In this document: in pieces, positions 45,852 to 57,643 of the stretch
Layout of the letters: each line of letters opens with the position of its first letter
Numbering within the stretch: the first letter of the stretch is position 1
DNA from: Phycisphaeraceae bacterium
GTDB taxonomy: Bacteria > Planctomycetota > Phycisphaerae > Phycisphaerales > Phycisphaeraceae
Direction: 5' to 3'
DNA: 64,000 nt
NCBI GenBank assembly: GCA_020851465.1
Contig: JADZCR010000017.1
Span: forward strand, 124,001 to 188,000
Notes under the pieces: generated by a model
The model's database searches: none
Told to the model about the DNA's origin: nothing
Seen by the model: the letters and a program-made list of their open reading frames with translations, nothing else
Translations under genes and position numbers: made by a program

Positions 45852-46274
45852 ATGAAAGCAGTAGGCATCGTTGCGGTGTTGGTGGTCGTAGTGCTCGGTG
45901 TGATCTACTGGTCCGGTGGGTTTACCGGAAAATCACCAGAGGAGATCGCCCGCGAGTTTAAGGTCGTGGCTGTCGCTGGAACATCGTGGGAAAAAGTCGC
46001 CGATCACATGGAGCCGAAGGAGTTTCAGGCGCTCAGCTCGGTGACGATGTCCACCAACAGCATGACGCCGGGCGTAAGTCAGCCGTACCGTTTCAATCGT
46101 GCGGAGTTTGCGCAGAAATACAAAAGCGGCGCGTATAAAGAAGGTTTTATTTTCAACTACTACTTCTCGAATAACGACGCATGGGCAGTGGAGTTTGATG
46201 GCTCAGGGTGTGTGGTGGAAGGTCGCCCGCTGCCCGTGTTGAAGGACCTCTTCACGCTGCCGTCATCTCACTGA
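45852..46274 (+). CDS. Hypothetical membrane-anchored protein
   Basis: Protein of 140 residues with an N-terminal helix (AVGIVAVLVVVVLGVIYW) that could be a signal anchor, and a soluble domain of about 110 residues with two aromatic strand segments (KEGFIFNYYFSNNDAWAVEF). A GGGAG site with seven-base spacing supports the ATG. No family was recognised. It is convergent with the HD-GYP gene. Confidence 0.7.
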   Translation: MKAVGIVAVLVVVVLGVIYWSGGFTGKSPEEIAREFKVVAVAGTSWEKVADHMEPKEFQALSSVTMSTNSMTPGVSQPYRFNRAEFAQKYKSGAYKEGFIFNYYFSNNDAWAVEFDGSGCVVEGRPLPVLKDLFTLPSSH

Positions 46275-46349
46275 TGTCTGGAAACTCCATCGGTCGATTC
46301 ATCGTCCGAACGGCAGCCATCACAGATGGAGACGTGAGCTGTGTGCCGT

Positions 46350-47540
46350 TCAGACTTCCTGCAACTGCATAATTGCCGGCCGCTCAAAGTTCATTTCCGA
46401 CACGTCATGTCCGTCCGCCTGCGCAACGTAGAGCGAAGGCGGCTCCTGAGCGAGAGGGACAATCGCGCCGGCTGTTTCGTCGTTGGGCAGCAGATTTCGA
46501 GGATCGGGGATGATCTGCACCGTGGGGCGGCAGGGTTGTTCGACGCAATGGTCAATCGCCACGGCCCACCGGCCGTCACTGAGCCTGAGCATGGTGCCCG
46601 GCGGGAAGGGGGGCACGACCGTCAGCAGCACGCGCACGACTTCGGGATCGAACTTAACGAACATCGTGGGGTTGAGAAACGCCGCCAGTGCCCAGACCGT
46701 CGGTTGGCTTGGCAGTCCGGGCGGATTGCGCAGCCGGTCGAACTGCTCCGCGACGCCGACGATCCGGGAAAAGACGTGGATGCGTAGCCCATCGAGCGGA
46801 CCGACCCCAGAGCCGCCGTATCCTGATCCGTCCCATCGCTGGTGATGATTGAGGACGACGGTCGCAGCACTGGGTTCGATTTTGCCGCGTGTGAGGTTGT
46901 AGCCGAGTGTCGGATGCTCGCGCCACTGGGGGTCTGATTCGTCAGCAGTTTTTCGGTAACGGTCGCGGACTTCCATGGGCAGCGCGGTGATGCCGATGTC
47001 ATGCAGCATCGCGCCGATTCCGAGGTTGATGACTTCCTTGGCGCGTCCCGGATCGATGTGGCGGCGTTGTTTGACGAGATAGCCTTCGAGCTTAAGCCCC
47101 ATCAGGATGCTCAGGAAGGTGACAGCCGAACTGTGACGCATCAGGTCGTCGTTCCCCGGCTCCGCCAGATCACCCATGAAAAGAGCCGCCTGCGGGTTGC
47201 CGACGAGTCCTTCGATGAGTGACTTGATCGATGCGGTGTAGTGTGAAAACGACATCCGTGCCACGGATTGCTTTTGCACATCCTCGAAGGTCGTCGCGAT
47301 TTTCGAGACCAGATTGCCCTGCGTGGCGATGAGGTCAGGTCGTATCACGTTGGAGAGGTGGGACAGACTCGGATACTGCACCCATAGCTGGCGGATACCC
47401 AACTCACGGAGACGCGCGATGGCGTTGGCGGTGAGTTTGTAGCCGACTTTCAGAAGTGTGCGGCGAATGTAGCGGGGATGGCGCACCGGCAGCGCCAGCG
47501 ACATTCCCGGCGCGGCGTGTTCGAGCTCAACGCGAAGCAT
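46350..47540 (-). CDS. HD-GYP-like phosphohydrolase with altered signature
   Basis: Probable cyclic-di-GMP phosphodiesterase relative of 396 residues. An N-terminal DUF3391-like part (about 1-100) precedes the HD-GYP domain: LHDIG (usual Lys replaced by Ile), the REHPTLGYNL block, and HHQRWDGSGYG (usual HHExxDGxGYP). The metal His and Asp residues are kept, but GYP has become GYG and the following Pro is lost. The region after it extends about 110 residues to FERPAIMQL and looks like a separate beta domain. The GAF-phosphatase gene lies 187 bases upstream on the same strand. Confidence 0.85.
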   Translation of the reverse strand: MLRVELEHAAPGMSLALPVRHPRYIRRTLLKVGYKLTANAIARLRELGIRQLWVQYPSLSHLSNVIRPDLIATQGNLVSKIATTFEDVQKQSVARMSFSHYTASIKSLIEGLVGNPQAALFMGDLAEPGNDDLMRHSSAVTFLSILMGLKLEGYLVKQRRHIDPGRAKEVINLGIGAMLHDIGITALPMEVRDRYRKTADESDPQWREHPTLGYNLTRGKIEPSAATVVLNHHQRWDGSGYGGSGVGPLDGLRIHVFSRIVGVAEQFDRLRNPPGLPSQPTVWALAAFLNPTMFVKFDPEVVRVLLTVVPPFPPGTMLRLSDGRWAVAIDHCVEQPCRPTVQIIPDPRNLLPNDETAGAIVPLAQEPPSLYVAQADGHDVSEMNFERPAIMQLQEV

Positions 47541-47727
47541 GGGCGCGGTCCTCCCCCTGTGAATTTCGACGGTTTTAATGGGGGAGTTGAGTAGTCACGG
47601 ACAGCAGTGACACTCAGAACCCATCTGAACCGGAGAGTTGTCGAGAAAGCACCCGCTATCCGCAAGATCGCGTGTGACACGATTGATCCCGCGATCTTTC
47701 ATGATGCAGAAGGATTCTGAATGGGAA

Positions 47728-49005
47728 TCAGGCGCGGCGTTTGACGATGACAGCCGTCAAATCGTCCAACTGTTTGGCTCCGTTGGCGAACGACCGCACT
47801 TCAGTGAGCAGGGCCTGCAAAAGCGATTGGGCATCTTCATCGCGGCAGCGGTCCACTACTGCGCCGATTCGATCCTTGCCTAACTGCTGACCGGCTTCGT
47901 TCTGATATTCGTAAAACCCATCCGTCAACAGCACCAGCGCATCGCCGCGCTCCAGATCGAACGGCTGCACCGCGTCGATCGGCATGTCCGCCATGATTCC
48001 CAGCGGCAGAGTCGATGCGTCAAGCCATTCACAACGTCTCTGGGTCGCGTGGTAGTGCAACAGTGGTCCCTGTCCCGCGGAGTGATAGGTGACGCGGTGA
48101 TTCACCGGGTCGAGCACGCCGAAAAACGCGGTGACGAAGCGGCTGCCGTCGAGGTCATCACAGACCTGACGATTGATGTGTAGGAGCAGATCATCAAGGC
48201 TGGCATTGGTTCGCACCGCGACGCGCATCATGGCGCGGACCTGTGTGACGGAGATCGCCGGGCCGACTCCGTGACCGGTCGCGTCAGCCATGAGCATCAT
48301 GATCGGCGGGTTATCGTCTTCCCGGCAGGTCAGGATGTCGTAGATATCTCCGCCGGTCTCTTCCGCGGGCTGGCTGAATCCCGCCAGGTCATAGCCTTCG
48401 ACTTTCGGCAGCTCACGAGGCAGAACATTCATCTGAATCTGTCGCGCCAGTGCCAGGTCACGCTGGAGCTTGAGCTTTTCCAGCCGGTCTTCCATGAGTC
48501 TGGCCCGCTGGATCGCCACAGCCGCCTGTCCCGCGAGTGCTTCACTCATCCGCTCGTCGCCGACATCGAAGGACTCTTTGTTGGAGTTGAGCAGTTGCAA
48601 GACTCCGACCAGTTCATCTTCGAGGCCCATCAGCGGCACGGTGATGAGGCAGCGCGTGCGGTAGCCGGTGTCGCGGTCGAATTGCGGATTGAATCGCGGG
48701 TCGGCGTAGCAATCGGGGACGTTGACAATCGCGCGGGTGCGCGCACACTCGCCGGCAATACCTTTGTCGATGCTGAAGCGCAGTCCTTTAACCCCGTGGG
48801 CGACGTAGGTGAAAAGCTCCCGCGTCTTATCGTCGTACAGAAAGACGGTGGCGCGATCCGCATGAAGCACCTCGCGTGCAGTATCGATCACCCGTTGCAG
48901 AAGCGTTTGCAGGTTGTCGGGGGCCGCCAGATGGCGCGACAACTCCAGAAGCCGCAGAACGGCCGCGGTTTCGAGCTGGTCGCTGATATCCTCCGGGGCG
49001 GACAT
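47728..49005 (-). CDS. GAF domain-SpoIIE (PP2C) serine phosphatase
   Basis: Signalling phosphatase of 425 residues. The N-terminal GAF domain (about 20-180) contains VLHADRATVFLYDDKTRELF and GVLQLLNSN, and would bind a small ligand. A coiled-coil linker (QRARLMEDRLEKLKLQRDLA) leads to the PP2C domain with MADATGHGVGPAISV and a late ALVLLTDGFYE, the metal-binding Asp residues. Such proteins dephosphorylate anti-sigma-factor antagonists or similar. No partner anti-sigma factor is adjacent. It is probably co-transcribed with the HD-GYP gene. Confidence 0.92.
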   Translation of the reverse strand: MSAPEDISDQLETAAVLRLLELSRHLAAPDNLQTLLQRVIDTAREVLHADRATVFLYDDKTRELFTYVAHGVKGLRFSIDKGIAGECARTRAIVNVPDCYADPRFNPQFDRDTGYRTRCLITVPLMGLEDELVGVLQLLNSNKESFDVGDERMSEALAGQAAVAIQRARLMEDRLEKLKLQRDLALARQIQMNVLPRELPKVEGYDLAGFSQPAEETGGDIYDILTCREDDNPPIMMLMADATGHGVGPAISVTQVRAMMRVAVRTNASLDDLLLHINRQVCDDLDGSRFVTAFFGVLDPVNHRVTYHSAGQGPLLHYHATQRRCEWLDASTLPLGIMADMPIDAVQPFDLERGDALVLLTDGFYEYQNEAGQQLGKDRIGAVVDRCRDEDAQSLLQALLTEVRSFANGAKQLDDLTAVIVKRRA

Positions 49006-49281
49006 AGATAACCAGTATGGCTTCTATCCGACCCCGTGGTCAAAGTATTTCTCTTGAAATAGCCGTGATTTATCTGTTTTCGGTCCGTTCGTGCGGGCTG
49101 ACGGGGCGATGCTGCCCGCTGACTTTTGCAGCCATCGGCGGACCGGGGAGATTCGGAAACCGTTAGTAACTGTGAATTTACTGTCGCTAACAAGATTTCC
49201 ATAGAGTTTATTCAGAGTACCGGATACATTTTTGTTATCTGGACATTTCAAGTCGGTCGAGGCAACAGGAGAAAGCACGTG

Positions 49282-50064
49282 ATGAGAACGCAAACCATGC
49301 AGTCATTCTGGATCAAGAGTGCTCTGGCGGCGATGTCCCTCGTGTCAACGATGACTTTGTGCAGCACGACCGAAGCGGCAGTGCTGTTGTCATCATCCAC
49401 CTACACGCAGGACTTCGACGGTCTGCCCAGTCACACGGGCACGGGCACCGACTTCACCTGGACCGATGACTCGACGTTGACCGGATGGTATGCCGAGAAC
49501 AGCGCAGCCAGCACAACCTTCCGCGCAGATGACGGCGCGATCTCTGCCGGCAATATTTACAGCTTCGGCTCCGTCAGCTCCACCGAGCGGGCACTGGGCG
49601 GCTTTGGCGGCACGCACACGTGGGGCGCGCGTTTCCAAAACGGCACCGGTGCAGCCATCACCGGTATGTCTCTCGAATACACTGGTGAGCAGTGGCGCGA
49701 TAACGGCAACACTACCGCGCAATCCATCACCTTTGAGTACATCATTACTGACTCGCTGGTCGCCATCGACTCAGCCGGCTGGACTGCCGTTTCCGCGCTG
49801 GATTTCACCGGCCCGCAGCACAGCGGCTCGACGACTGCGCTGGATGGCAACCTTGCTGCCAATCAAGCATCCGTATCCGGTTCGATTAACTCGATCAGCA
49901 TTCCGAATAACAGCTATTTCTGGATCCGCTGGACGGATGTGAATCACACGAGCACCGATCACGCGCTGGCGATTGATGACCTGACGCTGATGGTTCCAGA
50001 GCCGTCCTCGATGGTGCTGTTTGTCGGAGCGGTTCTGGCGTTCGGCACTCGCCGTCGGGTGTGA
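49282..50064 (+). CDS. PEP-CTERM sorted surface protein
   Basis: Exported protein of 260 residues. The signal region ALAAMSLVSTMTLCSTTEA is followed by a Ser/Thr/Gly-rich beta domain of about 200 residues. The C-terminus is a PEP-CTERM signal: Pro-Glu-Pro, a hydrophobic helix (MVLFVGAVLAFG), then Arg-Arg-Arg. Such proteins are cleaved and anchored by an exosortase. The start is the ATG at 49282 or the GTG three bases earlier; AGGAGA lies about ten bases upstream. No exosortase gene is in the window. Confidence 0.9.
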   Translation: MRTQTMQSFWIKSALAAMSLVSTMTLCSTTEAAVLLSSSTYTQDFDGLPSHTGTGTDFTWTDDSTLTGWYAENSAASTTFRADDGAISAGNIYSFGSVSSTERALGGFGGTHTWGARFQNGTGAAITGMSLEYTGEQWRDNGNTTAQSITFEYIITDSLVAIDSAGWTAVSALDFTGPQHSGSTTALDGNLAANQASVSGSINSISIPNNSYFWIRWTDVNHTSTDHALAIDDLTLMVPEPSSMVLFVGAVLAFGTRRRV

Positions 50065-50111
50065 GCACCTACGGACAGAGCGTGACAGGTGCCTGATCTA
50101 AACGAGGACGC

Positions 50112-50900
50112 ATGCGCCACCGCATCTCTCACATCGGATTCACGCTCATCGAGTTATTGGTTGTCATCAGTATCATCGCGCTGCTGATAGCGATCCTGCT
50201 GCCGGTGCTTGGCTCGGCGAGAGCGACGGCACGCACGGTTCTGTGTTCCTCCAACATGAAGTCCGTGGTCCTGGCGACCCATAACTACCTCACGGATAAC
50301 AAGCACTTTTATCCCCGGCCGGCGATGGGCAGCACCGGGTCGCTGACCCCCACGCAGCGCGGCAGTGCTCTCTGGTTTAACGCGATTGACTACTACCTGG
50401 AGCAGACGATCAAGAATTACACTTCATCGGGGCCTTCCGCGGCGACGGAACGCAATTATGTTCAATACAAGCAGGATCCCGTGTGGAAAGACGAGGTCAT
50501 CATCAATTCCGCCAACGGGCAGTCGGGGAATCAGACCTTCAAGATGAACGATGCGTTGTATGACGACGCCGGCGGACGTTATTTCACCCATGAGTCGGAA
50601 ATCAAACGCAGCCAGCCGCTGGTGCTCTATGTCGATGGAAAGGCACAGGATAATTCCGCCATCGGTGCGGCACAGGCGCAGCAGTTCGATGCATCACCCG
50701 GTGATGTGGGACTGCGTCACGCTTCCAATCAACGCGGCGCATTCAGCGGCGGTGCCAATGTCGGTTTCTCCGACGGCGCCGTCCGCACGATTACCCAGAA
50801 AATCAACTACGCACTGGTGACGCCTGGATGGTTTACCGACTCGGCTACGAATCGCGCTAACGGTAATCAGGTGTTGGCGTGGATTCTCGCCCTGCCTTGA
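50112..50900 (+). CDS. Type II pseudopilin-like protein
   Basis: Protein of 262 residues with prepilin leader [20 protein letters not shown], Glu at +5, and a long hydrophobic helix. The C-terminal part contains an H-x-DG type segment (His in [10 protein letters not shown], then VGFSDGAV), a looser form of the H-x9-DG motif. It is 48 bases after the PEP-CTERM gene, so the two may be co-expressed surface proteins. It is a paralogue of the pseudopilin at 3496, but with low identity outside the leader. Confidence 0.9.
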   Translation: MRHRISHIGFTLIELLVVISIIALLIAILLPVLGSARATARTVLCSSNMKSVVLATHNYLTDNKHFYPRPAMGSTGSLTPTQRGSALWFNAIDYYLEQTIKNYTSSGPSAATERNYVQYKQDPVWKDEVIINSANGQSGNQTFKMNDALYDDAGGRYFTHESEIKRSQPLVLYVDGKAQDNSAIGAAQAQQFDASPGDVGLRHASNQRGAFSGGANVGFSDGAVRTITQKINYALVTPGWFTDSATNRANGNQVLAWILALP

Positions 50901-50962
50901 AATCGGCAGAATGCGTCAAGCTGGGTTCACTTCATCTCGCGGAAGCCGGAACGCATTGGGTT

Positions 50963-51910
50963 TTACAGAAACTGCCAATCTCCCGTTCGCACCGTGTAAA
51001 TCCAGAGCAGCGCGTTGGTGATGCCGTGTGCCCAGATGACCGGGCCAAGTCCTTTGCGTGCGGTGGCAGCGACCAGCAGGCAGTAAGCGATGCCGCAGAC
51101 CACGACGCCTGCATAGTCGCGCGGATGATGACTGATGAGAAACACCAGCGTCGATGCCGCCACGCCGAAAACCGAGAGCGCTCCCAACGGCGTCTGCTCA
51201 AACTCACGACCGAAATGGGTAGTGGGCAGGTGGCTGATACGCTGGCCGTACTTCGTCTCGCTGAACCATTCGCCGATCACCGGCACATCCTCAAACATCT
51301 GGAGCAGGCCGATCATCGTCCGTTTGCCGCTGTGCAGACTGCGCAACATCAGCGAGCGGATGAAAAGCTCCTCGAACAGCGGCACCAGCAAGGACATGCC
51401 GACGAGCCGCATGTAAAGCGCGATCGTTCCCGCGCGATCACCCATTTCCTGTTGAAATGACTTGGCGGTCGGGTCGTGGTACGGCACGAGCCGTTGCGGA
51501 TCACTCCAACCTGCAAAGAGATCGCTGGTCATCTTCCCCAGTCCGTCGAAGCGAACCTTATCGAAGTTGGCGATCCACATGCCCAGCCAGACCCAGGCGA
51601 CAAAGACGAAAATGCCCACCGGGACGGCCAGCCAGTGAAACTTAACCGTTACCTCCGGCGTGAGCCTGCGGTAACGCCAGAGCAGTGCCGCCACCAGCGC
51701 GCACTGGATGCCGTAGCCGATCGGATACGACCACGGCCAGTTATCCCGCGCCAGGCCGACGATCATGAGTCCGAGGATGTAAACGAAAAACGGCGTGACT
51801 CGTGGATGCCAGCAATGCGCAGCCATCGTCGCGTCGAGCCGTTCGAGCGGACCGGCCCCTGAAGGCGCAGCGGCGGTTCGGCGTGGCTCATCGGTGGGCG
51901 GTGGGGTCAA
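50963..51910 (-). CDS. CPBP/CAAX-type intramembrane metalloprotease
   Basis: Membrane protein of 315 residues, about seven helices. Motif 1 is VPLFEELFIRSLML with the double Glu and Arg; motif 2 has the His in FLISHHPRDYAGVV; motif 3 is HGITNALLWIY with the His and Asn. These make the Abi/CPBP zinc-free or metal active site. A CAAX-protease-related subgroup is associated with PEP-CTERM systems in some bacteria, and the gene lies after the PEP-CTERM and pseudopilin genes (convergent). The role is inferred. Confidence 0.85.
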   Translation of the reverse strand: MTPPPTDEPRRTAAAPSGAGPLERLDATMAAHCWHPRVTPFFVYILGLMIVGLARDNWPWSYPIGYGIQCALVAALLWRYRRLTPEVTVKFHWLAVPVGIFVFVAWVWLGMWIANFDKVRFDGLGKMTSDLFAGWSDPQRLVPYHDPTAKSFQQEMGDRAGTIALYMRLVGMSLLVPLFEELFIRSLMLRSLHSGKRTMIGLLQMFEDVPVIGEWFSETKYGQRISHLPTTHFGREFEQTPLGALSVFGVAASTLVFLISHHPRDYAGVVVCGIAYCLLVAATARKGLGPVIWAHGITNALLWIYTVRTGDWQFL

Positions 51911-52034
51911 GTGTTTGCTCGGCTCACGGGTCGGTCAGCATCTTAATCATCGGTTATTCGGTCAGTGGCGTTTTCATCATGCGGATAAGCCATCATGAAA
52001 AGGGCGACCTCGCTCCGTGGTTTACCATGCTTAT

Positions 52035-52541
52035 ATGGCGATTCATCCGGCTTCGATTGATCCTGAAAAACTGCTGGAGCAGTGCGACGTGACGCGCGGT
52101 CGCGCTTCTGGTCCCGGCGGACAGCATCGTAATAAGGTGGAGACCGCTGTCACCCTTATCCATCGACCGACGCAGGTCGTCGGTTACGCGGCGGAGCGGC
52201 GCAGTCAGGCGGAAAATCTCCGAGTGGCGTTGAAGCGTCTTCGCCTCAATCTGGCGGTTGAGGTGCGTTTTCCGGTCGATCCGTTTGAGCCTGCCAGCGC
52301 CTTGTGGAAGTCTCGGTTGCAGAAGGGTCGTGTGATCGTCAGCGTGAGTCATGCGGATTTTCCAGCCATTCTCGCCGAGGCGATGGACATGCTGGCGGCG
52401 AGCAAGTGGGATATCTCCGCCGCCTCTGCCGCATTGGGTTGCACGCCGTCACAGCTGGTGAAATTACTCAAGGATGAGCCGCGGGCAATCCGCCGGCTCA
52501 ATGAGGAGCGACAGCGTGCGGGATTGCGGATCATGAAATGA
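52035..52541 (+). CDS. Release-factor-like GGQ protein
   Basis: Protein of 168 residues with an RF-1 GGQ domain: RGRASGPGGQHRNKVETAV, GGQ at about 28-30, followed by ERRSQAENLRVALKRLRLNL. It could hydrolyse peptidyl-tRNA on stalled ribosomes like ArfB. It lacks the lysine-rich C-terminal tail of ArfB. Instead the last 60 residues read as helices with an HTH-like stretch (WDISAASAALGCTPSQLVKL). The start at 52035 is preferred over a TTG/GTG six codons earlier; neither has a strong ribosome site. Confidence 0.85.
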   Translation: MAIHPASIDPEKLLEQCDVTRGRASGPGGQHRNKVETAVTLIHRPTQVVGYAAERRSQAENLRVALKRLRLNLAVEVRFPVDPFEPASALWKSRLQKGRVIVSVSHADFPAILAEAMDMLAASKWDISAASAALGCTPSQLVKLLKDEPRAIRRLNEERQRAGLRIMK

Positions 52542-52619
52542 ACAGGCGAAGTCAGTTGCCGCCCTGAGAGATGCGGGTGGATATTCGCTATCATCCCGCT
52601 TTCTTAAAAGGATCAATCC

Positions 52620-53684
52620 ATGCCCATCAAACTTGGAATCATCGGAGCCGGAGCCATTGGTCAGTCGCATGCGCAAACCGCAAAGCGGGTCGGAGTGGAC
52701 ATCGCATGTATCGCGGATGTAAACGAACAGGCAGCGCGTGCGTTGGCGTCATCCGTCGGCGTCAGTGCGATCACGTCAAAGCCTGACGAACTCCTAGCAA
52801 GGCCGGATGTGAATGCGGTCATCATCGGCGTGCCCAATAAGTTTCACAAAGAGATTGCCGTCGCTGCGCTGAAGGCGGGCAAGGATGTGCTCCTCGAAAA
52901 GCCGATGGCCATGAATATCGCCGAGTGCGACGAGATCAACGCCGCCGCTCGTGCGAACAACCGCATTGTGCAGATCGGATTTGTGAATCGCTTCGCTCCC
53001 GTGGCGCAGTCAGCACGGAAGTTCATTGATTCGGGTGATCTGGGCAAGCTCTATCACGCCAAGGCGAATATCTATCGCCGTCGCGGTATTCCCGGTCTGG
53101 GCGGGTGGTTCACCACCAAAGCTCTTTCCGGCGGCGGGCCGCTTATCGACCTGGGTGTTCACATCATCGACCTGGCGATGTACCTGATGGACTTCCCGAA
53201 AGTCACGCGCGTCAGCGGCAAGGTGTACGCCAACTTCGGTTCACGCATGAAAAATTACACCTACGAATACATGTGGGCCGGCCCGCCGCGACTCGACGGA
53301 AAGTTTGACGTCGAAGATTCCGCCCACGCGCTGGTACGCTTCGAGGGCGGAATGACGCTGGAGGTGAATGCCGCCTGGGCCGGTAATTTCCCCGAAGGCA
53401 GCATGAGTAACCTCATGGGCTTCTTTGGTGAAACGGGAGGCATGACGTTTCAGCTTGGCGCGACCGATCTGAAAATCGCCACCGAGAAGAATGGCCACAA
53501 CGTGGACATCGTCCCGAAACTCCGTGACGCGGTAGCCACCGATGAACAACTCCGCGCCTTTGTCCGGAGTGTCGATACTCGGGAGATTCCTCACGCCAGC
53601 GGTGAGCGCGGCCGCGTCGTGCAGTCGATCATTGATGCGATCTACGAGTCAAGCCGACTGGACCGCGAAGTAGAAGTCGGATAG
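52620..53684 (+). CDS. Gfo/Idh/MocA family oxidoreductase
   Basis: NAD(P)-dependent sugar dehydrogenase of 354 residues. The Rossmann start is KLGIIGAGAIGQSHAQTA, and EKPMAMNIAECD is the catalytic EKP block. The C-terminal domain has GGGPLIDLGVHIIDLAMYLM, where the Asp and His are the likely general base and substrate ligands. AAGGA precedes the start. It is better preserved in these sites than the paralogue at 5720. The substrate is unknown. Confidence 0.93.
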   Translation: MPIKLGIIGAGAIGQSHAQTAKRVGVDIACIADVNEQAARALASSVGVSAITSKPDELLARPDVNAVIIGVPNKFHKEIAVAALKAGKDVLLEKPMAMNIAECDEINAAARANNRIVQIGFVNRFAPVAQSARKFIDSGDLGKLYHAKANIYRRRGIPGLGGWFTTKALSGGGPLIDLGVHIIDLAMYLMDFPKVTRVSGKVYANFGSRMKNYTYEYMWAGPPRLDGKFDVEDSAHALVRFEGGMTLEVNAAWAGNFPEGSMSNLMGFFGETGGMTFQLGATDLKIATEKNGHNVDIVPKLRDAVATDEQLRAFVRSVDTREIPHASGERGRVVQSIIDAIYESSRLDREVEVG

Positions 53685-53757
53685 TTCCCGATGACTCTAC
53701 CCGTGCTCACGACATGCTACGCGCAAGCGGCAGCGTGATCGGTTTACTATCCTGCGC

Positions 53758-56424
<2,667 letters not shown>

Positions 56425-56463
56425 GCGTCTGCCCCTTTCGGGATGTTTGATCTACGGACGACC

Positions 56464-57447
56464 TTACGTCCGCGGGTCAAACTTTGTTTCCTTTTTCAAT
56501 TCCTCGAACAACTCGCGCTCACGATCCGTGAGCGTCTTGGGTACGACGATCTTCACCTGGGCGAACAGGTCTCCCGGCTCTGCGCTGCCGCGACCGGGCA
56601 GACCTTTGCCCTTGATTCGCAGTTTTTGTCCGCTCTGTGAGCCGGGCGGAATCGTGACTGTCAATTCGCCGTCGAGCGTTCGTACCGGCACCTTCGCGCC
56701 CAGCGCAGCCTCCCACGGCGCGACGTGCACGGGAATGGTGAGATTTCGGCCATCCACCCGAAACCGCGGATCCTCCGCCAGCCGGACGTGCAGAAGCAGA
56801 TCACCTGCCGGTGCGCCGCCGATACCCGGCGAGCCTTGCCCAGCGACACGGATCGTCTGGCCGTCGAGCGTGCCGGGCGGAACCTTGATCGTGAGGGTCC
56901 GGGTCTTGCCGTCCGGCGTGCGCAGCGTGAGTTGACGCGAGGTGCCTCGGTAGGCTTCTTCAAGCGTGATCATGATGTCAGCTTCGACGTTCTGGCCCTG
57001 TCGAGCGGCAGAGCGTCCCGCGCCGCGGCTACCCAGCATTTCCTCAAAATCGAATCCGCCGCGGCTTCCGCCCCCGCGTGATCCGCCGAAAAACGACTCG
57101 AAAAAGTCGCTGAAGTCCCCGCCTTCAAAATGAAACTGCTGACCGCTGCCGTTACCCGTTCCTGGGTGGCCGCGGCGAAACCGCTGTTCCCATCCCGGCG
57201 GGGGGGTGAACTCCTGACCGGCTTTCCAATTTTCGCCCAGCTCGTTGTAGCGTTTCCGTTTCTCCGGGTCGGAGAGCACTTCGTAGGCTTCGGTGACTTT
57301 CTTGAACTGGGCTTCAGCCCCTTTTTCCTTGTTGACGTCAGGGTGGTACTTCCGCGCCAGCTTGCGGTAGGCGCGCTGAATCTCATCCTGTGTCGCCGTC
57401 CGCGCCACGCCGAGAGTTTCGTAATAATCCTGGAACTTTACAGCCAT
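56464..57447 (-). CDS. cbpA: DnaJ/CbpA-type co-chaperone
   Basis: J-domain co-chaperone of DnaK, 327 residues. The J domain (about 5-70) has DYYETLGVARTATQDEIQRA and the essential HPD in KYHPDVNKE. A Gly/Phe-rich region follows (about 100-160). There is no zinc-finger, so it is CbpA/DnaJB type. The C-terminal domain has the peptide-binding barrel, with GGAPAGDLLLHVRLAEDP. The start at 57447 gives the normal J domain. It precedes clpB in a heat-shock operon; no CIRCE element was found. Confidence 0.92.
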   Translation of the reverse strand: MAVKFQDYYETLGVARTATQDEIQRAYRKLARKYHPDVNKEKGAEAQFKKVTEAYEVLSDPEKRKRYNELGENWKAGQEFTPPPGWEQRFRRGHPGTGNGSGQQFHFEGGDFSDFFESFFGGSRGGGSRGGFDFEEMLGSRGAGRSAARQGQNVEADIMITLEEAYRGTSRQLTLRTPDGKTRTLTIKVPPGTLDGQTIRVAGQGSPGIGGAPAGDLLLHVRLAEDPRFRVDGRNLTIPVHVAPWEAALGAKVPVRTLDGELTVTIPPGSQSGQKLRIKGKGLPGRGSAEPGDLFAQVKIVVPKTLTDRERELFEELKKETKFDPRT

Positions 57448-57643
57448 GAGTTTTTCCGGTGTCAGGGTATGCAGTGCAACAGGCGCACCGCGAATTCGGG
57501 GCATTTTAGGGGGGTTACCGGCTGGAGAATGGACAGAATTGCGGATGGGACCGTCCGAAAGTGCCGCAATGGCAGGCGGTGGAAGGCATGGTGTAACCGG
57601 CAATTACCGCCGGTCGGGGCATTGATCGAGCCTCATCGCCTCA

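Noticed and set aside
57448-57643. Heat-shock control site (CIRCE) before cbpA-clpB
   Set aside because: No TTAGCACTC-N9-GAGTGCTAA-like repeat, and no sigma32-type promoter could be read.
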